DNA from: Roseicyclus sp.
GTDB lineage: Bacteria > Pseudomonadota > Alphaproteobacteria > Rhodobacterales > Rhodobacteraceae
Direction: 5' to 3'
Length of the DNA: 64,000 nt
Assembly (NCBI RefSeq): GCF_018402035.1
Contig: NZ_JAGYJN010000004.1
Location: 124,001 to 188,000 of the forward strand
Position numbers and translations under genes: made by a program. The notes under the pieces are model-generated. The model did no database searches. It saw nothing but the letters and a program-made list of their open reading frames with translations, and was not told the DNA's origin. Shown here piece by piece: positions 16,143 through 24,524 of the stretch (position 1 is the stretch's first letter; each line of letters starts with the position of its first letter).

Positions 16143-17336
16143 TTAGCCCTTGGCCGCGATGGCACGCCCGGCGGCCACGGCCGATGACCAGGCCCATTGG
16201 AAATTATAGCCACCAAGCCAACCCGTGACATCGAGCGCCTCGCCGATAATGAACAGGCCCAGCTGTCGCTGCGATTGCATGGTCTTGGAGCTAATCTCTT
16301 CGGTGGCGACCCCGCCCAGTGTGACCTCGGCGGTGCGATACCCCTCGGACGAGGTAGGGGTGAGAACCCAGCCCGCTAGCCGGTCGGCCAGATCGCGCAG
16401 CTTTGCGTCGGGCTGATCGCCGATATTGCCCACCACCCCCCAATCGCTGACGACATGCTGGGCCAAGCGCTTGGGCAGCAGTTCGGCCAGAATGCTGGCC
16501 AAGCTTTTGGCCCCAGCCTCTGTGCGCCGCGCGCGCAAATGGGTGAAGATATCGCTCTCAGGGCAGAGCGTGACCGAGAGGCTTTCGCCCTCGCGCCAAT
16601 AGGATGAGATTTGCAGCACCGCTGGCCCCGACAGTCCGCGATGGGTGAACAACATCGCCTCGTCGAAAGCTGTGCCTTGGCAGGCGATGCGCGCCGCGAC
16701 GGATGTGCCTGCAAGCTCTGCAAAGACGGTCTTTTGCGCCGCGTCGAAGGTGAGGGGCACAAGCGCGGGACGGGTGTCTGTGATGCGATGGCCGAATTGC
16801 GCGGCGATCTGATAGGCAAGCCCCGTGGCCCCCATCTTGGGGATGGATTTGCCGCCTGTAGCCAAAACGAGGTTTTGCGCTGTGAGCGTGATCTCTGCGC
16901 CTGCCCGGTCGAGCGTGACGCGAAAGCCCGTGCCATCATGGCTGACCGCCCGCACGCTTGTCTCAAGCCAGAGTGCGGCCCCGGCCATTTCAGCGCGTAG
17001 CATGGCGATGATGTCCTTGGCCGAGTGGTCGCAAAACAGCTGGCCCAGCGTCTTTTCGTGCCATGCGATGCCGTGGCGGGCGACGAGGTCGAGAAAATCC
17101 CATTGCGTGTAGCGTGCCAGCGCCGATTTGCAGAAATGCGGGTTTTCCGACAAGAAATTCTCGGGCGCAGTGTGAAGATTGGTGAAATTGCACCGCCCAC
17201 CGCCAGAGATGCGGATTTTCTCGCCCGGTGCCTTGGCATGGTCGATGACCAAGACATCAGGCCCGGCATGGGCGGCACACATCATCCCGGCAGCGCCCGC
17301 GCCGAGGATGAGGGTGGTGACGGTCTTGTCGGTCAT
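16143..17336 (-). CDS. HI0933-family NAD(P)/FAD-dependent oxidoreductase
   Basis: A 397-residue flavoprotein. The N-terminal dinucleotide-binding motif is LILGAGAAGMMCAAHAG, followed by GEKIRISGGGRCNFTN, which marks the HI0933/YhiN aminoacetone-oxidase-like family, then LVLATGGKSIPKMGATG and the C-terminal GWLGGYNFQWAWSSAVAAGR for the FAD tail. The biochemical substrate of the family is not firmly established. The start is the Met at 17336, because the reading frame upstream of it is proline/alanine-rich low-complexity sequence. The upstream 150 bp contains repeated GCGCCGCAGGCGCGG-like runs. Confidence 0.88.
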   Translation of the reverse strand: MTDKTVTTLILGAGAAGMMCAAHAGPDVLVIDHAKAPGEKIRISGGGRCNFTNLHTAPENFLSENPHFCKSALARYTQWDFLDLVARHGIAWHEKTLGQLFCDHSAKDIIAMLRAEMAGAALWLETSVRAVSHDGTGFRVTLDRAGAEITLTAQNLVLATGGKSIPKMGATGLAYQIAAQFGHRITDTRPALVPLTFDAAQKTVFAELAGTSVAARIACQGTAFDEAMLFTHRGLSGPAVLQISSYWREGESLSVTLCPESDIFTHLRARRTEAGAKSLASILAELLPKRLAQHVVSDWGVVGNIGDQPDAKLRDLADRLAGWVLTPTSSEGYRTAEVTLGGVATEEISSKTMQSQRQLGLFIIGEALDVTGWLGGYNFQWAWSSAVAAGRAIAAKG

Positions 17337-17483
17337 GCGATCGGGTCCGGGGCTCGCGCCGCAGGCGCGGTGCTGGGGTTGCGCCGCAGGCGCGGCTCTG
17401 GGTGGGGGCGCGCCAGCGGCGCGGGGGCTGCGTGGTGGGTCATCGTGGCTTTGGCGATGCACGCGCCCTTTGCGCGGGCGGGT

Positions 17484-17516
17484 GCCTCCGGCGGGGATAT
17501 TTCAGAAACGAAGAAA
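17484..17516 (+). repeat. Interspersed 3'-end repeat, copy 2
   Basis: GCCTCCGGCGGGGATATTTC followed by AGAAACGAAGAAA. It shares 29 of the first 31 positions by eye with the copy at 29672. It lies 14 bp past the 3' end of the J-domain gene, in the inverse orientation to the arrangement seen at 29672 and 29734. Confidence 0.65.
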
Positions 17517-17530
17517 GGTTTGGGTGAGGA

Positions 17531-18160
17531 TTAATCGGGGAAGTTGCGGCTTTCCTTGATCTGGTCCCAAGCCCAGACAACCTCTTGCAGGCGGTCTTCA
17601 TCAGAGCGGTCGCCGCCGTTCATATCGGGGTGCAAGACCTTGATCAGCGCCTTGTAGCTTTTGCGGATCTCGGTCTTGGTCCAGTGATCCTTGGCGTCGA
17701 GGATCTCGAGCGCTTTGCGCTCGGTGGGCGGCAATTTGCGCCCAGCCCCACCAGCGCGTCCGGGGTTGCGAGTGGCGTTGCCGCCAAGCACCTGATGGGC
17801 GTCATCGACACCAAGCCGCGCCCAAGCGCGTTCTTCCACGCTGCGCTTGAAGGGTTTGGTCGGCCGATCCCAGACGCGGTCGCGGTCAAGCTGGGCTTCC
17901 ATCTCGGCCTCGGTCGTGCCGTCGAAGAAGTTCCATTTGAGGTTGTACTCGCGCACATGTTCGCGGCAAAACCACTTGTACTCCTCGAGGTTATCGGGGC
18001 TTTTGGGCGCGCGATACTGGCCTGCGTCTTCACAGCCTTCGGCCTCGCAGACGCGCTGCGAGGTTTCAAAGGCACCCGACATGCCACGCCGACCAGAGCG
18101 GCGTTTCTTTTTGTCGGTGGATACGCGCAGGTCGAAATTAAACGGGTCTTTGACGGGCAT
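17531..18160 (-). CDS. J-domain (DnaJ-like) co-chaperone protein
   Basis: A 209-residue protein with a C-terminal J domain: the LEILDAKDHWTKTEIRKSYK helix region, then the obligatory HPD in IKVLHPDMNGGDRSDEDR. There is no glycine/phenylalanine region or zinc-finger domain, so it is a type III J protein that should stimulate a DnaK ATPase on specific clients. The N-terminal half has a Cys-containing segment (RVCEAEGCEDAGQYRAP ... WFCREH) that may bind metal. The start Met at 18160 is the first after the annotated family start PVKDPFNF. It diverges from bolA over 76 bp, a recurrent alphaproteobacterial arrangement. Confidence 0.88.
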   Translation of the reverse strand: MPVKDPFNFDLRVSTDKKKRRSGRRGMSGAFETSQRVCEAEGCEDAGQYRAPKSPDNLEEYKWFCREHVREYNLKWNFFDGTTEAEMEAQLDRDRVWDRPTKPFKRSVEERAWARLGVDDAHQVLGGNATRNPGRAGGAGRKLPPTERKALEILDAKDHWTKTEIRKSYKALIKVLHPDMNGGDRSDEDRLQEVVWAWDQIKESRNFPD

Positions 18161-18236
18161 TTGGCTTCCCTTATCGACTCGGAGAGGCAAGTCTAGTGTT
18201 TCGGGCGGCAAGGTGAAGAGGCAGGAGGCATAAATC

Positions 18237-18494
18237 GTGACGCGAAGCGAGAAAATCAGAACCAAGCTAGAGGCGGCGTTCCAGCCACATGTGCTGGAGG
18301 TGGTCGATGAAAGCGAGGCGCATCGCGGCCATGCGGGGTATCAAGACGGTGGCGAGAGCCATTTTCGTGTCGTCATCGCCAGCACGCACTTCGCCGATAT
18401 GGGGCGGATCGCGCGCCACAGGGCCGTTCACGCCGCGATCGGCCCGGCGTTGATGGCTGAAATTCACGCGCTTGCGCTGAGCATCGACGCGTGA
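18237..18494 (+). CDS. bolA: BolA-family protein
   Basis: BolA proteins partner monothiol glutaredoxins in iron-sulfur trafficking and affect stress morphology. The 85-residue protein has the BolA core ESHFRVVIASTHFADMGRIARHRAV with the conserved RxxxHRxV segment and invariant His. It begins at GTG 18237 in MTRSEKIRTKL. It is divergent from the J-domain gene and convergent with the DUF4177 gene; a hairpin separates the latter. Confidence 0.92.
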   Translation: MTRSEKIRTKLEAAFQPHVLEVVDESEAHRGHAGYQDGGESHFRVVIASTHFADMGRIARHRAVHAAIGPALMAEIHALALSIDA

Positions 18495-18505
18495 GCGCTT
18501 GGTGT

Positions 18506-18527
18506 ATCCGTCATGATCGTGACGGAT
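18506..18527. terminator. Bidirectional hairpin between bolA and the DUF4177 gene
   Basis: ATCCGTCA at 18506-18513 pairs with TGACGGAT at 18520-18527 around TGATCG, centred in the 36-bp convergent spacer. No T-run, so termination would need help or be partial. Confidence 0.5.
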
Positions 18528-18530
18528 GCG

Positions 18531-18875
18531 CTAGATCCGCGGATCGCCCCCCTCATCGCGATCCAAGAACAGATTGGCAAGGCTTGCCTGACCCTCGGGG
18601 GCTGTGGCGGCTGTTGTGGTGGCCTGCGTCTGAACAGTGATGTCGGGCATGGCGCGGCGGAAGACCAGCAGGTGGCGCATGGCGGTTGTGCGCGCGGTCA
18701 GACCCGTGCGCACCTCTTCGGGGAGGGTTTCGGCGCGCTGATACTCCCAGCCGTCTTGGCCGAGCGTGTTGAGAATGTCTTGCAGCGTGGCGGCAAAGAG
18801 ATCGGCACCTTTCAGCCCTTTGTGCCTTGTCGCGCGGTGTGGGGCCACAACCAGCTTGTACTCGTAACGTTGCAT
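18531..18875 (-). CDS. DUF4177-like small protein
   Basis: A 114-residue protein that opens with MQRYEYKLVVAPHRA and has LNTLGQDGWEYQRAETLP, the pattern of DUF4177 proteins (short alpha/beta proteins of unknown function with a YEYKVV start and a conserved GWE). The C-terminal 40 residues are Ala/Thr/Gln-rich and probably flexible. I chose the Met at 18875 over one nine codons upstream because it fits the family and is preceded by AGGGAGG. It is divergent from the exonuclease gene by 98 bp. Confidence 0.72.
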   Translation of the reverse strand: MQRYEYKLVVAPHRATRHKGLKGADLFAATLQDILNTLGQDGWEYQRAETLPEEVRTGLTARTTAMRHLLVFRRAMPDITVQTQATTTAATAPEGQASLANLFLDRDEGGDPRI

Positions 18876-18973
18876 TGTGCCTCCCTTCGGGTCGGTGGGC
18901 ATTTAGCCGCTGTGTGCGGGGGCAGGCAAGGGGCGCGCTTGCAGCTTGCTGCGAATGGCCTACCCTCTGCGCC

Positions 18974-19987
18974 ATGGTGTTGGAATTCAGAGAAGCGGGT
19001 ATCTACTGCCCTGCGGCGGATGTCTATATCGATCCTTGGCGGCCGGTTGCGCGCGCCTTGATCACGCATGGGCATTCTGATCATGCGCGCGCGGGGCATG
19101 GGCGGTATCTCGCGACACAAAGCGCGGCACCGGTGCTGCGCCACCGCTTGGGCGAGATCGCGTTGCAGACCGCGCACTACGGCGAGGTGCTGCGCATCGG
19201 GGATGCCGAGATCAGCTTTCACCCGGCGGGCCATGTGCCGGGCTCGGCGCAGATCAGGGTCGCCGTGGGTGGCGAGGTTTGGGTCGTCTCGGGCGATTAC
19301 AAGACTGTCGATGATGGGTTGAGCGAGGCTTTCGAGCCGGTGCCATGCCATTGCTTTATCAGCGAATGTACCTTTGGCCTGCCCATTTACCACTGGCCCG
19401 ATGCCGCCGATCTGGCCGCGCAGATCAATGGCTGGTGGGCGCAGACCCGCGCCAAAGGGCAGACGGCGGTGATCGGTGCCTATGCGCTGGGCAAAGCGCA
19501 GCGGGTGTTGCGCATGCTTGATCCCGCGATTGGGCCGATCTTGACCCATGGGGCGATCACGGCAACCAATGATGTCTTGCGCGCGCAGGGGATCGCACTT
19601 CCCACGACGGTGGCGGTTGCGCCGGGGATGGACCTGAAGCCCTATCGCGGGGCGATGGTGGTGGCCCCGCCCGCAGCGCTTGGATCAGCATGGATGCGAC
19701 GGTTTGGGCCTGTCTCGACCGGGATTGCATCGGGGTGGATGCAGCTACGCGGTGTGCGGCGCAGGCGCGGCGCGGATCGTGGTTTCGTGATCTCGGATCA
19801 TGCCGATTGGGCCGGGTTGAACGCGGCCATCGCTGCCACGGGGGCCGAGCGTGTCTTCGTCACCCATGGCTATACCGCGCCTTTCGCCCGCTGGCTGGGG
19901 GAGCGCGGCTATCAGGCCGGGATCGTGCAGACCGCCTTTGATGGTGAAAGCCTCGATGCCGGTGATGGCGCGGGGGTGGCGGCATGA
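18974..19987 (+). CDS. Ligase-associated DNA exonuclease (metallo-beta-lactamase fold)
   Basis: A 337-residue beta-CASP/MBL nuclease of the group linked to ATP-dependent DNA ligases in bacteria. The metal motif THGHSDHARAG lies near residue 32, followed by FHPAGHVPGSAQI, VVSGDYKT and the late motif VISDHADWAGL. The family is thought to trim DNA ends in a repair module with ligase and helicase. The start ATG 18974 (MVLEFREAGIYCP) matches the family. The stop overlaps the next start (ATGA), and that gene in turn overlaps the ligase gene, so the three form a coupled operon. Confidence 0.88.
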   Translation: MVLEFREAGIYCPAADVYIDPWRPVARALITHGHSDHARAGHGRYLATQSAAPVLRHRLGEIALQTAHYGEVLRIGDAEISFHPAGHVPGSAQIRVAVGGEVWVVSGDYKTVDDGLSEAFEPVPCHCFISECTFGLPIYHWPDAADLAAQINGWWAQTRAKGQTAVIGAYALGKAQRVLRMLDPAIGPILTHGAITATNDVLRAQGIALPTTVAVAPGMDLKPYRGAMVVAPPAALGSAWMRRFGPVSTGIASGWMQLRGVRRRRGADRGFVISDHADWAGLNAAIAATGAERVFVTHGYTAPFARWLGERGYQAGIVQTAFDGESLDAGDGAGVAA

Positions 19988-20871
19988 GCGCCCTTGCATG
20001 GCAAGACAGGTTTTGGCGCGCCATGGCCTATTGGGTGGACAGGCCAGTGCTAGCCGTGATCGGATCGCAAGCGCTGTTGCGCGCCCTCTTCGCGCTGTCG
20101 TCGCGGATGGGAAGCCGCATGCCGCGCGATGTGGCGATGACTTGGGACAGGGACGGCGCGCTTTGGTTGCACCCCAAGGGGCTTGCCGCTGATGCGCCGA
20201 TCTTGATGTATATCCACGGGGGTGGCTTTACCATCGGTAGTCCGCGCACCCATGCCGCCCTTGCCGCCCATCTGGCGCGCGCGGCGGGCATGGTCGCGGT
20301 TTTGCCGCGCTACCGCTTGGCGCCGGCCCATCCATGCCCTGCCGCGCGTGATGATGTCATCGCGGCGCATGGGCGCTTGGTCGCCACGGGGCGCGCGCCG
20401 GTGGGCTTGGCCGGTGACAGCGCGGGGGGCAATCTGGCGCTGCTTCTTGCACAACATCTGCGCGATACCGGCGGCGTCGTGCCGCGCGCCCTGGGGCTGA
20501 TCGCGCCGGTGGCCGATCTGTCGGGCGATATCGCCGCGCGGTTTGCCGCTGCGCCGGGGGAGTTGCTGATCCCGCCGCAATGGGCGCGCCGGATCGCACG
20601 CGCCTATCTGGCTGGGTGCGATGCAAGCGATCCCATGATCTCGCCCTTGCTGGGTGATCTTGCGGGTCTGCCGCCGGTGATGATTCAAGCCGGGGCGGAG
20701 GAGGTCTTGGCCCATGACGCAGCCGCCCTTGCCGCACGCATGGCCGATGCGCATCTCGATTTGTGGCCGGGTCTGCCGCATGTCTGGCATATCCACGCAG
20801 GGCGCGCGCCCGCCGCTGAGCGTGCCTTGGCCACTTTGGGTGCCTTTCTTGCAGAGCGGATCGCGCGATGA
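19984..20871 (+). CDS. Alpha/beta hydrolase, hormone-sensitive lipase type
   Basis: A 295-residue esterase/lipase-like enzyme. The oxyanion motif HGGG (MYIHGGGFTIG), the nucleophile elbow GDSAGGN, an Asp region (GAEEVLAHD) and a His near the C-terminus (LPHVWHIH) complete a catalytic triad of the HSL family. The substrate is not readable. It overlaps by four bases both the exonuclease gene before it and the DNA ligase gene after it, an unusual partner: the published ligase-associated module normally adds a helicase and a phosphoesterase, neither of which is here. Conserved presence in relatives would suggest a repair-linked role; otherwise it is a passenger. Confidence 0.87.
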   Translation: MSALAWQDRFWRAMAYWVDRPVLAVIGSQALLRALFALSSRMGSRMPRDVAMTWDRDGALWLHPKGLAADAPILMYIHGGGFTIGSPRTHAALAAHLARAAGMVAVLPRYRLAPAHPCPAARDDVIAAHGRLVATGRAPVGLAGDSAGGNLALLLAQHLRDTGGVVPRALGLIAPVADLSGDIAARFAAAPGELLIPPQWARRIARAYLAGCDASDPMISPLLGDLAGLPPVMIQAGAEEVLAHDAAALAARMADAHLDLWPGLPHVWHIHAGRAPAAERALATLGAFLAERIAR

Positions 20872-22466
20872 AGGATTTCGCCGCGCTGGTTACGGCGCTG
20901 GATCAAACCACGCGCATCAGCCTCAAGGTTGCTGAACTGGCGGATTACTTCCGCACTGCCCCCGAAGATGATCGGATTTGGACCGTGGCGCTTTTGTCAG
21001 GGCGCAGGCCACGGCGCAGCATCACCACCACCAAGCTGCGCCTTTGGGCGGCTGAGGCGGCAGGCATCGCGCCGTGGTTGTTCGAGACCTGTTACCCCGT
21101 GGTGGGCGATCTGTCCGAAACGATCGCGCTGATCTTGCCCGCGCCGCAGGGCCGGATCGAAACATCGCTGAGCGGTTGGATTGCCGATCTGCGCGCGCTG
21201 GATGGGGCCGATGACGCGGCGCGGCGTGCCTTCGTCTTGCGCGCATGGGATGGGCTGCCCCCGGTCGAGCGTTTCGTGTTCAACAAGCTGATCACCGGGG
21301 GCTGGCGCATGGGGGTCAGCCAAAAGCTGATGACGCGCGCCTTGGCCGAGGCGACGGGGGTCGATCAGGCGGAATTGACCCACCGGCTGATGGGGGATTG
21401 GTCACCGGACAATACCAATTGGGCGGGGCTGATCATGGGGCATGATCCGGCGGCATCGCTCTCGCGGCCCTATCCCTTCGCGTTGGCCCATCAGCTTGAT
21501 CTTGCGCCCGCGGAACTGGGCGACCGCGCCAATTGGCTGGCCGAGGATAAATGGGATGGTATCCGGGGCCAGTTGATCAAGCGGGGCGGGGATCATTACC
21601 TGTGGTCGCGCGGCGAAGAGTTGATGACCGACCGCTTTCCCGAAGCGGCGGCAATCGCTGCGGCCTTGCCCGATGGCACGGTGATCGATGGCGAGGTGCT
21701 GGCATGGGATCATGCGATGGGCCGCCCCTTGGGCTTTTCCAAGCTGCAACCGCGCATTGGGCGCAAGACAGTGCCAAAGCGGCTCTTGGCTGACGCGCCC
21801 GCGCTGATCATGGCCTATGATCTGCTCGAATGGCAGGGCGATGATCTGCGTGCGCGCCCCTTTGATACGCGGCGTGCGCTTTTGGCGGAATTTTTGCGCG
21901 ATCTGCCCGAAACCGTGCCGCTGCGCCTGTCGCCTGCGATTGTGGCGGATGATTGGGCAGGGCTTGCCGCGATGCGGGCCAAGGCGCGTGATCGCGGTGC
22001 CGAGGGCTTGATGCTCAAGCGACTTGGCGCGCCCTATCACGCGGGGCGGCGGCGCGGCGATATTTGGAAATGGAAGCTTGACCCGCTGACCATCGACGCG
22101 GTGATGATCTATGCGCAGGCAGGATCGGGGCGGCGCGCGACGCTTTACACCGATTTCACCTTTGCCGTGCGCGATGGTGCGGCATTCGTGCCATTCACCA
22201 AAGCCTATTCCGGGCTAAGCGATGCCGAGTTTCGCGAGATCACGGGCTGGGTGCGCGCCCATACCACCGACCGTTTTGGCCCGGTGCGCGCGGTGCGCCC
22301 CGAACTGGTCTTTGAGATCGCCTTTGAGGGGATCCAAGCCAGCCCACGCCATAAATCGGGCGTGGCGTTGCGCTTTCCGCGCATGCTGCGCTGGCGGCGC
22401 GATAAGCCCGTGGCCGAGGCGGCAAGCCTTGATGATCTCAAGGCGATGCTGGCCCAGTTCGGCTAA
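20868..22466 (+). CDS. ATP-dependent DNA ligase, repair type
   Basis: A 532-residue ligase of the ligase-associated bacterial ATP-dependent class. The nucleotidyltransferase motif I is EDKWDGIRG with the adenylated Lys at about residue 228; motif III/IIIa DGTVIDGEVLAWD, motif IV GAEGLMLKR and motif V WKWKLDPLTIDAVMIYAQ follow. An N-terminal helical DNA-binding domain (1-200) and a C-terminal OB fold frame the core. It seals nicks with ATP, unlike the replicative NAD-dependent LigA. Translation is coupled to the hydrolase gene by an ATGA overlap. Confidence 0.92.
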   Translation: MKDFAALVTALDQTTRISLKVAELADYFRTAPEDDRIWTVALLSGRRPRRSITTTKLRLWAAEAAGIAPWLFETCYPVVGDLSETIALILPAPQGRIETSLSGWIADLRALDGADDAARRAFVLRAWDGLPPVERFVFNKLITGGWRMGVSQKLMTRALAEATGVDQAELTHRLMGDWSPDNTNWAGLIMGHDPAASLSRPYPFALAHQLDLAPAELGDRANWLAEDKWDGIRGQLIKRGGDHYLWSRGEELMTDRFPEAAAIAAALPDGTVIDGEVLAWDHAMGRPLGFSKLQPRIGRKTVPKRLLADAPALIMAYDLLEWQGDDLRARPFDTRRALLAEFLRDLPETVPLRLSPAIVADDWAGLAAMRAKARDRGAEGLMLKRLGAPYHAGRRRGDIWKWKLDPLTIDAVMIYAQAGSGRRATLYTDFTFAVRDGAAFVPFTKAYSGLSDAEFREITGWVRAHTTDRFGPVRAVRPELVFEIAFEGIQASPRHKSGVALRFPRMLRWRRDKPVAEAASLDDLKAMLAQFG

Positions 22467-22608
22467 GCCCGCGCTGCGTCATCGGCGATGTCTCGCCCAA
22501 GAACGCGCCTGTGGCTTTGGCCGCGCATCGGGCATAGCCCTTTGTGCTAGTCTTGGCGCAGGGCGCGGCCCGATCCAAGGCCGCCGCCCCACGATGGGAG
22601 GAGCGAAG

Positions 22609-22791
22609 ATGGACCACAAAGACCGCGTACAATACGCCCGTAGCCTTTATGACGCGCATGGCAGTAAGGCCGAGGCCGAAGCCGCCCAGAAAGCCGCCAG
22701 CGCGCGTGCGGCAGGCAATGCGGCCGAGGCCCAGACATGGGAAAGTATCCGCGCCCAGATCCGTGAAATGCGCAGTGCCTATCAAGGCTAA
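22609..22791 (+). CDS. Small hypothetical protein, 60 residues
   Basis: A 60-residue, charged, Ala-rich helical protein (DHKDRVQYARSLYDAHGSKA ... WESIRAQIREMRSAYQG). The start ATG 22609 has a near-perfect ribosome-binding site GGAGGAG six bases upstream, which makes it convincing despite its size. No signal or membrane span. It lies 142 bp after the ligase gene and convergent with the C26 hydrolase gene. I do not recognise a family. Confidence 0.75.
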   Translation: MDHKDRVQYARSLYDAHGSKAEAEAAQKAASARAAGNAAEAQTWESIRAQIREMRSAYQG

Positions 22792-22803
22792 CTGCGCCGC
22801 CCC

Positions 22804-23583
22804 TTAGGCGACCTCGGCCACCGGCATCGGGCGGCGGCCCTCGGCCCAAGCCTGTGCTGCGGCACCGAAGGCGGCGAAGAGCGGGCGCGACACCGGATCT
22901 TGCGCCGCGCGATATTCGGGGTGCCATTGCACTGACATCGTGAAACCCGGCGCACCGGCGACATAGATCGCCTCGGGCGTGCCATCGGGGGCGTAGCCGT
23001 CGATCACGATCTGTTTGCCCGCTTGCTTAATGCCTTGGCCATGCAGCGTATTGGTCATCACCTCGGTCGCGCCGAAAAGCTTATGAAACGGGCCGTTTTC
23101 GGTAAAGCGCACCGGGTGGCGGAGCGCGAATTTCTCTTCCAACGTGCCATCGGGCGGCATGCGGTGGTTCATCCGCCCCGGCAGGTCGCGGATCTCGGGG
23201 TAGAGTGAGCCGCCCATCGCGACATTGAGTTCCTGAAAGCCGCGGCACACGCCCAAAATCGGCTGGCCAACCGCCACGCAAGCCCGGATCAAGGGCAATG
23301 CCACCGCATCACGCGCCCGGTCAAAGGCCCCATGCGCGGCGGTCTCTTGCTCGCCATATTCCTCGGGATGCACATTGGGCCGTCCGCCGGTGAAGACAAA
23401 ACCGTGACAGACCGCCATCAAGGCGTCGATGCACACGAAACGCGGATCGGCGGGGATGACCAGGGGCAGGCCGCCCGAGACTTCGGCCACGGCCTGCGAG
23501 GTCATCGTTCCGCCCGCATGGGTCGCATACTGATCATTGATCAGGTGATGATTGCCGATAATGCCGATGACGGGCCGGGCCAT
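22804..23583 (-). CDS. Gamma-glutamyl-gamma-aminobutyrate hydrolase-type class I glutamine amidotransferase (peptidase C26)
   Basis: A 259-residue C26 peptidase homologue related to PuuD. It starts MARPVIGIIGNHH, with the oxyanion region FTGGRPNVHPEEY, the nucleophile Cys in ILGVCRGFQELNV and the His/Glu pair in SVQWHPEY. PuuD-type enzymes hydrolyse gamma-glutamyl-GABA in putrescine breakdown, but no other putrescine gene is nearby, so the substrate is only inferred. Start Met 23583 is preceded by GGGGGA. Confidence 0.85.
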   Translation of the reverse strand: MARPVIGIIGNHHLINDQYATHAGGTMTSQAVAEVSGGLPLVIPADPRFVCIDALMAVCHGFVFTGGRPNVHPEEYGEQETAAHGAFDRARDAVALPLIRACVAVGQPILGVCRGFQELNVAMGGSLYPEIRDLPGRMNHRMPPDGTLEEKFALRHPVRFTENGPFHKLFGATEVMTNTLHGQGIKQAGKQIVIDGYAPDGTPEAIYVAGAPGFTMSVQWHPEYRAAQDPVSRPLFAAFGAAAQAWAEGRRPMPVAEVA

Positions 23584-23739
23584 GCGCGCTCCCCCTTCTT
23601 TGGCACCAGAAGTAGCGCCATTCATGGCGAACGCAACGATTTGATGACGGCGCATGGCCCCATTTCCGCGCAATTGCCCGAAAATGAGGCATGTGTTTGC
23701 GATCATCGCGAGGGCAGGCCCAGCCGAGATGCGATAGGC

Positions 23740-24159
23740 TTAGGCCAGCGCAGAGAAACCTGCCGCCGCGATCCCTGCCACGGCGACGGTTGCGTCATTG
23801 TCGGATGTGTCGCCCGTAACACCCACGGCACCGATCACCGCGCCATCTTGCATCACCAACACGCCGCCCGGAACCGGCACGACCTTGCCGCCAAAGGCAC
23901 CGTTTACGGCGGCCATAAAGAATGCCTGCGCCTCGGCGCGGGCCAACTGCGCAGAGCCGGGCATGCCCAGCATGACCGCGCCATAAGCTTTGGCATATGC
24001 GATCTCGTAGCGGCCGGGACTTGCGCCATCTTCGCGCTCAAAGGCCAGAACATGCCCGCCTGCATCCAGCACACAAACCGACAAGGGCTTGAGCGCCAGT
24101 TCGCGGCCCTTTGCGCGCGCCACCGCGATGATCTTGCGTGCCTGATCGAGTGAAATCAT
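23740..24159 (-). CDS. GlcG/HbpS-family protein
   Basis: A 139-residue protein of the GlcG/HbpS (DUF336) family: LDQARKIIAVARAKG, VCVLDAGGHVLAFERED, YEIAYAKAYGAV and a glycine-rich end VIGAVGVTGDTSDND. Members bind heme or cobalamin-like ligands or sit beside glycolate and diol-use genes, and their exact role is rarely known. It stands alone here, with 156 bp to the C26 gene. Start at ATG 24159 (MISLDQARKI). The 204 bp between it and tRNA-Glu shows no gene. Confidence 0.85.
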   Translation of the reverse strand: MISLDQARKIIAVARAKGRELALKPLSVCVLDAGGHVLAFEREDGASPGRYEIAYAKAYGAVMLGMPGSAQLARAEAQAFFMAAVNGAFGGKVVPVPGGVLVMQDGAVIGAVGVTGDTSDNDATVAVAGIAAAGFSALA

Positions 24160-24363
24160 CCTCGCACCCTTTCGAATTGGTTCGCGCGACCCAAGCGCCG
24201 CGTTTGGGTGTCATAATGCCTTCGGGGCAGCACTTCTAGGGCGTGGATACTGTATCAAATCGTCCGACCGGAACGACGCGCGTGCCCCAACATATCAGCC
24301 CGTTCTGCATCGGCGTAGTCGATCAGTGTAACCTAGACGACTAAATATATGGGGAGATGGAAG

Positions 24364-24438
24364 TGGCAGCCCGTAGGGGAGTCGAACCCCTCTTTTCAGG
24401 TTGAAAACCTGACGTCCTAACCGATAGACGAACGGGCC
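24364..24438 (-). tRNA. tRNA-Glu (anticodon UUC)
   Basis: A 75-base cloverleaf on the minus strand including the encoded CCA. The 5' arm GGCCCGT (24438 down) pairs with ACGGGCT, the anticodon stem CAGGT/ACCTG holds the loop TTTTCAA with anticodon UUC, and the T arm is GAGGGGTTCGACTCCCC. The loop and arm lengths fit tRNA-Glu. Confidence 0.95.
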
Positions 24439-24455
24439 ACAGGTAGCGTGTCGCG

Positions 24456-24484
24456 CTTCTAGGAAATGGCGCGGCGGGGTTCAA
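24456..24484 (-). promoter_or_regulatory. Promoter of tRNA-Glu
   Basis: Minus strand: -35 TTGAAC (24484-24479), a 17-bp spacer, -10 TAGAAG (24461-24456), then a leader of about 10-17 bases to the tRNA. Good sigma-70-like match in a GC-rich region. Confidence 0.5.
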
Positions 24485-24524
24485 GCGGATTTTTCGTTGT
24501 CCGGTGCGAAAGTTCGTGGCGGTC

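Noticed and set aside
24189..24209. Terminator ACCCAA...TTGGGT between the GlcG-type gene and tRNA-Glu
   Set aside because: The stem has only six pairs, no T-run and lies far from either gene end.
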